A stretch of 8,415 nucleotides of DNA from an uncultured Clostridium sp. Lineage in GTDB: Bacteria > Bacillota_A > Clostridia > TANB77 > CAG-508. A model generated the notes under the pieces. That model ran no database searches, was not told the origin of the DNA, and saw nothing but the letters and a program-made list of their open reading frames with translations. The stretch covers positions 1 through 8,415 of the forward strand of contig CAMLYR010000063.1 of the NCBI GenBank assembly GCA_946491915.1, written 5' to 3'. The position numbers and the translations under genes are program-made. Each line of letters begins with the position of its first letter. Positions within the stretch are counted from its first letter, which is position 1. Positions 7,126 through 8,415 of this stretch are shown here, piece by piece.

Positions 7126-7614
7126 TTATTTCTCGTATTCTTTTAATTTTTCTTCTAATAATTTAAAGTTACAACATACTTTTTTTAGAAACTTATTTTT
7201 TTGACTTCTATTATATGTTTCTAGTGCTTTTATTTGTATTTCCTTAATATGTTTATTACAAAAATGATATTGACTTATTAAAATTTGTTTATACTTTTGG
7301 TTTTCTTCACTTATATCAAAATTTATAAGTTCTGCATCATTTACTGGTATCATATTATTAAAACCTAACATACCATATTTACCTTTATGTATTTTAAAAA
7401 TAAAAATATTATTTTTAATTTTTTGGTGTGCAGGTCTAGGATGTTCCAGTGGTACAAAATAATTATAATCACCTACTTGTAATACAATACCTAAATATAC
7501 TCTTCTCTTAGTATATTCATCCTCTCTTTGTGCATTGTATTGTACTCTTTTATCAAATTGATATAAAAATTTTATATAATTTATATCAATTCTATATAGT
7601 TTCAATTTATTCAA
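7126..7614 (-). CDS. Type III toxin-antitoxin endoribonuclease, ToxN/AbiQ family
   Basis: A 162-residue toxin RNase expected to cut mRNA and its own antitoxin precursor in A-rich sites, and to be held inactive by the RNA repeats encoded just upstream. Family features include the N-terminal KLYRIDINYIKFLYQFDKRV (4-23), the core LGIVLQVGDYNYFVPLEHPR (41-60) running into PAHQKIKN (61-68), the FNNMIPV strand (85-91), and a helical C-terminus with CNFKLLEEKLKEY (148-160). Length matches the usual 160-190 residues. The segment equivalent to the catalytic TSPK loop of ToxN reads E57-H58-P59-R60, a notable variation. The start is TTG (7614-7612), seven bases after AGGAG (7626-7622), with no nearby in-frame ATG in the conserved region. 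It is placed after the antitoxin terminator, so expression should depend on readthrough. These systems commonly give abortive phage defence or plasmid maintenance. Assignment as ToxN rather than CptN within the superfamily is uncertain. Confidence 0.9.
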   Translation of the reverse strand: MNKLKLYRIDINYIKFLYQFDKRVQYNAQREDEYTKRRVYLGIVLQVGDYNYFVPLEHPRPAHQKIKNNIFIFKIHKGKYGMLGFNNMIPVNDAELINFDISEENQKYKQILISQYHFCNKHIKEIQIKALETYNRSQKNKFLKKVCCNFKLLEEKLKEYEK

Positions 7615-7621
7615 TAAGTTT

Positions 7622-7626
7622 CTCCT
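7622..7626 (-). promoter_or_regulatory. Ribosome binding site that decides the TTG toxin start
   Basis: AGGAG on the minus strand lies seven bases before TTG (7614-7612). The reading from this TTG begins directly with the conserved N-terminal strand of the toxin, and the next in-frame ATG is far downstream, inside the conserved protein. This supports a non-ATG start for the toxin. Confidence 0.8.
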
Positions 7627-7628
7627 TT

Positions 7629-7668
7629 AAAAAATAAAATATAGAGTAGAAGCTTTTGCCCCTACTCT
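7629..7668 (-). terminator. Attenuating intrinsic terminator between antitoxin RNA and toxin
   Basis: On the minus strand AGAGTAGGGGC (7668-7658), loop AAAA, and GCTTCTACTCT (7653-7643) form an 11-bp stem with two G-U pairs. The T-rich tract ATATTTTATTTTTT follows immediately. The ribosome site of the toxin lies at its edge. In type III systems this terminator lets most transcripts end after the antitoxin repeats, so antitoxin RNA exceeds toxin mRNA. Confidence 0.9.
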
Positions 7669-7669
7669 T

Positions 7670-7813
7670 TTACATACCCTACTTTATAGCTATTATTAGC
7701 ACTGGCTAGGGATTTCCTCTTTGAACATACCCTACTTCAATACTGTTCGTCAGTATTAGGCTAGGGGTTTCCTCTTCACTTTACCCTACTTGTTAGGCTA
7801 GGAATTTCCTCTT
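7670..7813 (-). repeat. Three tandem antitoxin repeats of unequal length (37, 55, 52 nt)
   Basis: Units on the minus strand are 7813-7777, 7776-7722 and 7721-7670. All begin AAGAGGAAA, two variable pyrimidines, then CCTAGCC, and all end with AAGTAGGGTA plus a short linker. Between these conserved parts unit 1 has only a few bases. Unit 2 has a 7-bp hairpin (AATACTG, loop ACGAA, CAGTATT). Unit 3 has a different insert with a short GCTA/TAGC stem. The terminator that follows also begins AAGAG, possibly derived from a fourth unit. Type III antitoxin repeats are usually near-identical in length, so this is unusual. Confidence 0.9.
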
Positions 7814-7848
7814 GTAATATTTCGCAATATTACTTCTTCAGTATATTC

Positions 7849-7877
7849 ATTATACAATATTTTTATACTAAAGTCAA
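7849..7877 (-). promoter_or_regulatory. Sigma-A promoter of the toxin-antitoxin locus
   Basis: TTGACT (7877-7872) and TATAAT (7854-7849) are separated by exactly 17 bases on the minus strand, with an AT-rich spacer. This is the best promoter in the window. It lies between the NUDIX stop codon and the first antitoxin repeat, so the locus is an independent transcription unit. Confidence 0.88.
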
Positions 7878-7903
7878 TTAATAAAATGCTAATTTTTTAC
7901 ATA

Positions 7904-8332
7904 TTAAAATTCTCTAATAATATCTTTAACAAACTCCCAACGATTTTTAATAAATTGACCATTTTGATATATCTCTTCTATTTCTTCATAAGTTGCCCAT
8001 TTTACTTCACTAACCTCTTCTTTTTGCATAATAATTTGGCTCAAATCTATATCTTGTTTTAGAAAATAGGTATCTACCCAAACATTTCCTGTTCTAAAAC
8101 GGGTTAATCTTTTTGCATCTTTGATGTTTAATTTCACACCTATTTCTTCAAACGTTTCTCTTTCAATCGTTTCTATAGTTGTTTCACCTTTTATAACAGA
8201 ACCACCTGTCATTGCCCATACATTAGGAGATAACATTTTTTGCGGAGAACGTTTTTGAATTAAAATCTTGTTTTCAGAATTTTTTATCCAGTCATCTGCT
8301 CCTAAATGATAGAATCCTGCTCGCAGCTTCAC
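7904..8332 (-). CDS. NUDIX hydrolase, probably lacking its N-terminus
   Basis: A 142-residue hydrolase of nucleoside diphosphates linked to another moiety; substrate unknown. The NUDIX box is complete: G44-SVIKG-E50, then seven residues, then R58-E59-TF-E62-E63-I-G65-V66, giving the Mg2+-binding glutamates. It resembles the family whose members read RGEKLRPGxYHLGAxVWIxNSxxKILIQKRS. Here the protein opens directly at KLRAGFYHLGADDWIKN, whereas relatives usually have about 30 residues before this. An in-frame TAA lies three codons before the GTG start (8332), and no good ribosome site is visible. A glycosyltransferase fragment in another frame ends where NUDIX homology begins, so the gene is probably 5'-truncated by recombination. 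The hydrolase domain is intact but may not be expressed. A correctly short family member is the alternative. Confidence 0.72.
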   Translation of the reverse strand: MKLRAGFYHLGADDWIKNSENKILIQKRSPQKMLSPNVWAMTGGSVIKGETTIETIERETFEEIGVKLNIKDAKRLTRFRTGNVWVDTYFLKQDIDLSQIIMQKEEVSEVKWATYEEIEEIYQNGQFIKNRWEFVKDIIREF

Positions 8333-8339
8333 GACTCTT

Positions 8340-8415
8340 TAACCAATTGTTGTTTTTGATTTCATCCAATGCTTTATTTATTAAGTATGGTTTCCAAAAC
8401 CAAAGTCCATTCCCG
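8340..8415 (-). pseudogene. Glycosyltransferase fragment, running off the right edge
   Basis: From 8414 down to about 8340 one minus-strand frame reads GNGLWFWKPYLINKALDE and then IKNNNWL. This matches the pattern (GxGxWxWKPYxIxxxL) seen in capsule/polysaccharide-type glycosyltransferases before their LLYxDAG segment. After NNNWL the frame departs from that pattern and runs across the NUDIX gene out of frame to a TGA at 8294-8292, so the expected donor-binding region is absent. The fragment lacks its C-terminal part; its upstream part is outside the window. Family identification rests on about 25 residues, from memory of the motif. Confidence 0.5.

Larger units (their letters stand above)
7629..7842 (-). 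ncRNA. Type III antitoxin RNA precursor (ToxI-like), three repeat units
   Basis: The transcript should start near 7842, seven bases after the -10 box. It opens with an 8-bp hairpin (GTAATATT, loop GCGA, AATATTAC; 7833-7814), runs through three tandem repeats (7813-7670) and ends at the terminator before the toxin gene. This order of promoter, repeats, terminator and toxin is that of ToxIN/AbiQ loci. The toxin is expected to cut the precursor into single units that fold as pseudoknots and bind it in a closed ring; three units match the three RNAs of the ToxIN trimer. Each unit has CCTA early and TAGG late, able to pair, and an A-rich GGAAAY near its start as a possible cut site. Cut positions and pseudoknot pairing are inferred. 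Confidence 0.87.

Noticed and set aside
7735..7757. Guanidine-II riboswitch hairpin (ACGA in the loop)
   Set aside because: Only one hairpin has ACGA, its loop is five bases, and there is no paired second hairpin or guanidine exporter.
7670..7813. CRISPR array
   Set aside because: The conserved parts recur only three times, are split within each unit, and the variable parts are hairpins of uneven length. No cas gene is present, and the layout before a ToxN-family gene with a terminator fits a type III antitoxin.
7797..7813. preQ1-type riboswitch
   Set aside because: AGAGGAAATTCCTAGCC looks loosely like the start of a preQ1-I aptamer, but the A-rich 3' tail and downstream queuosine genes are missing, and the motif recurs in tandem.

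Overview
The window comes from an AT-rich, low-GC Bacillota (Firmicutes) genome, probably an anaerobic gut-type clostridial lineage. The base composition, strong AAAGGAG/AGGAGGT ribosome sites, a TTG start and the gene families all point that way. The species cannot be named from sequence alone. Every recognisable gene is on the minus strand, so transcription runs from right to left.

Reading in the direction of transcription, the right edge (8415 to 7904) holds a short piece of a glycosyltransferase. It is joined abruptly to a NUDIX hydrolase that appears to lack its first 30 or so residues, so a deletion or recombination joint lies near 8338. Next comes a complete type III toxin-antitoxin locus (7877 to 7126). 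It has a TTGACT-17-TATAAT promoter, a 5' hairpin, three tandem antitoxin RNA repeats, an intrinsic terminator acting as attenuator, and a ToxN/AbiQ-family endoribonuclease gene starting with TTG. The antitoxin units share a conserved core but differ in length (37, 55 and 52 nt), because two of them carry an extra insert, clearly a hairpin in one. This is the most interesting part of the window. A bacterial Rsm22/METTL17-like methyltransferase-fold protein with four candidate Fe-S cysteines (7089 to 6136) follows only 36 bases after the toxin.

The middle (6069 to 3135) looks like one transcription unit. It has a promoter, a cation diffusion facilitator probably for Mn2+ or a similar divalent metal, a four-TM LiaF-like membrane protein, a membrane-anchored DUF4097/LiaG-like beta-repeat protein, and a terminator. 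The LiaF-like stop and DUF4097 start overlap by 4 bases. After a 264-base gap comes a large fused ABC ATPase/FtsX-type permease of MacB topology (2953 to 341). Together these genes suggest a cell-envelope stress or export module next to a metal exporter, but no two-component regulator is visible.

The left edge (1 to 340) has no gene. It is dominated by a 241-base imperfect palindrome (87 to 327) with 39-base perfect terminal inverted repeats and a terminator-like core. It resembles a non-autonomous MITE-like element that may supply the transcription stop for the ABC gene.
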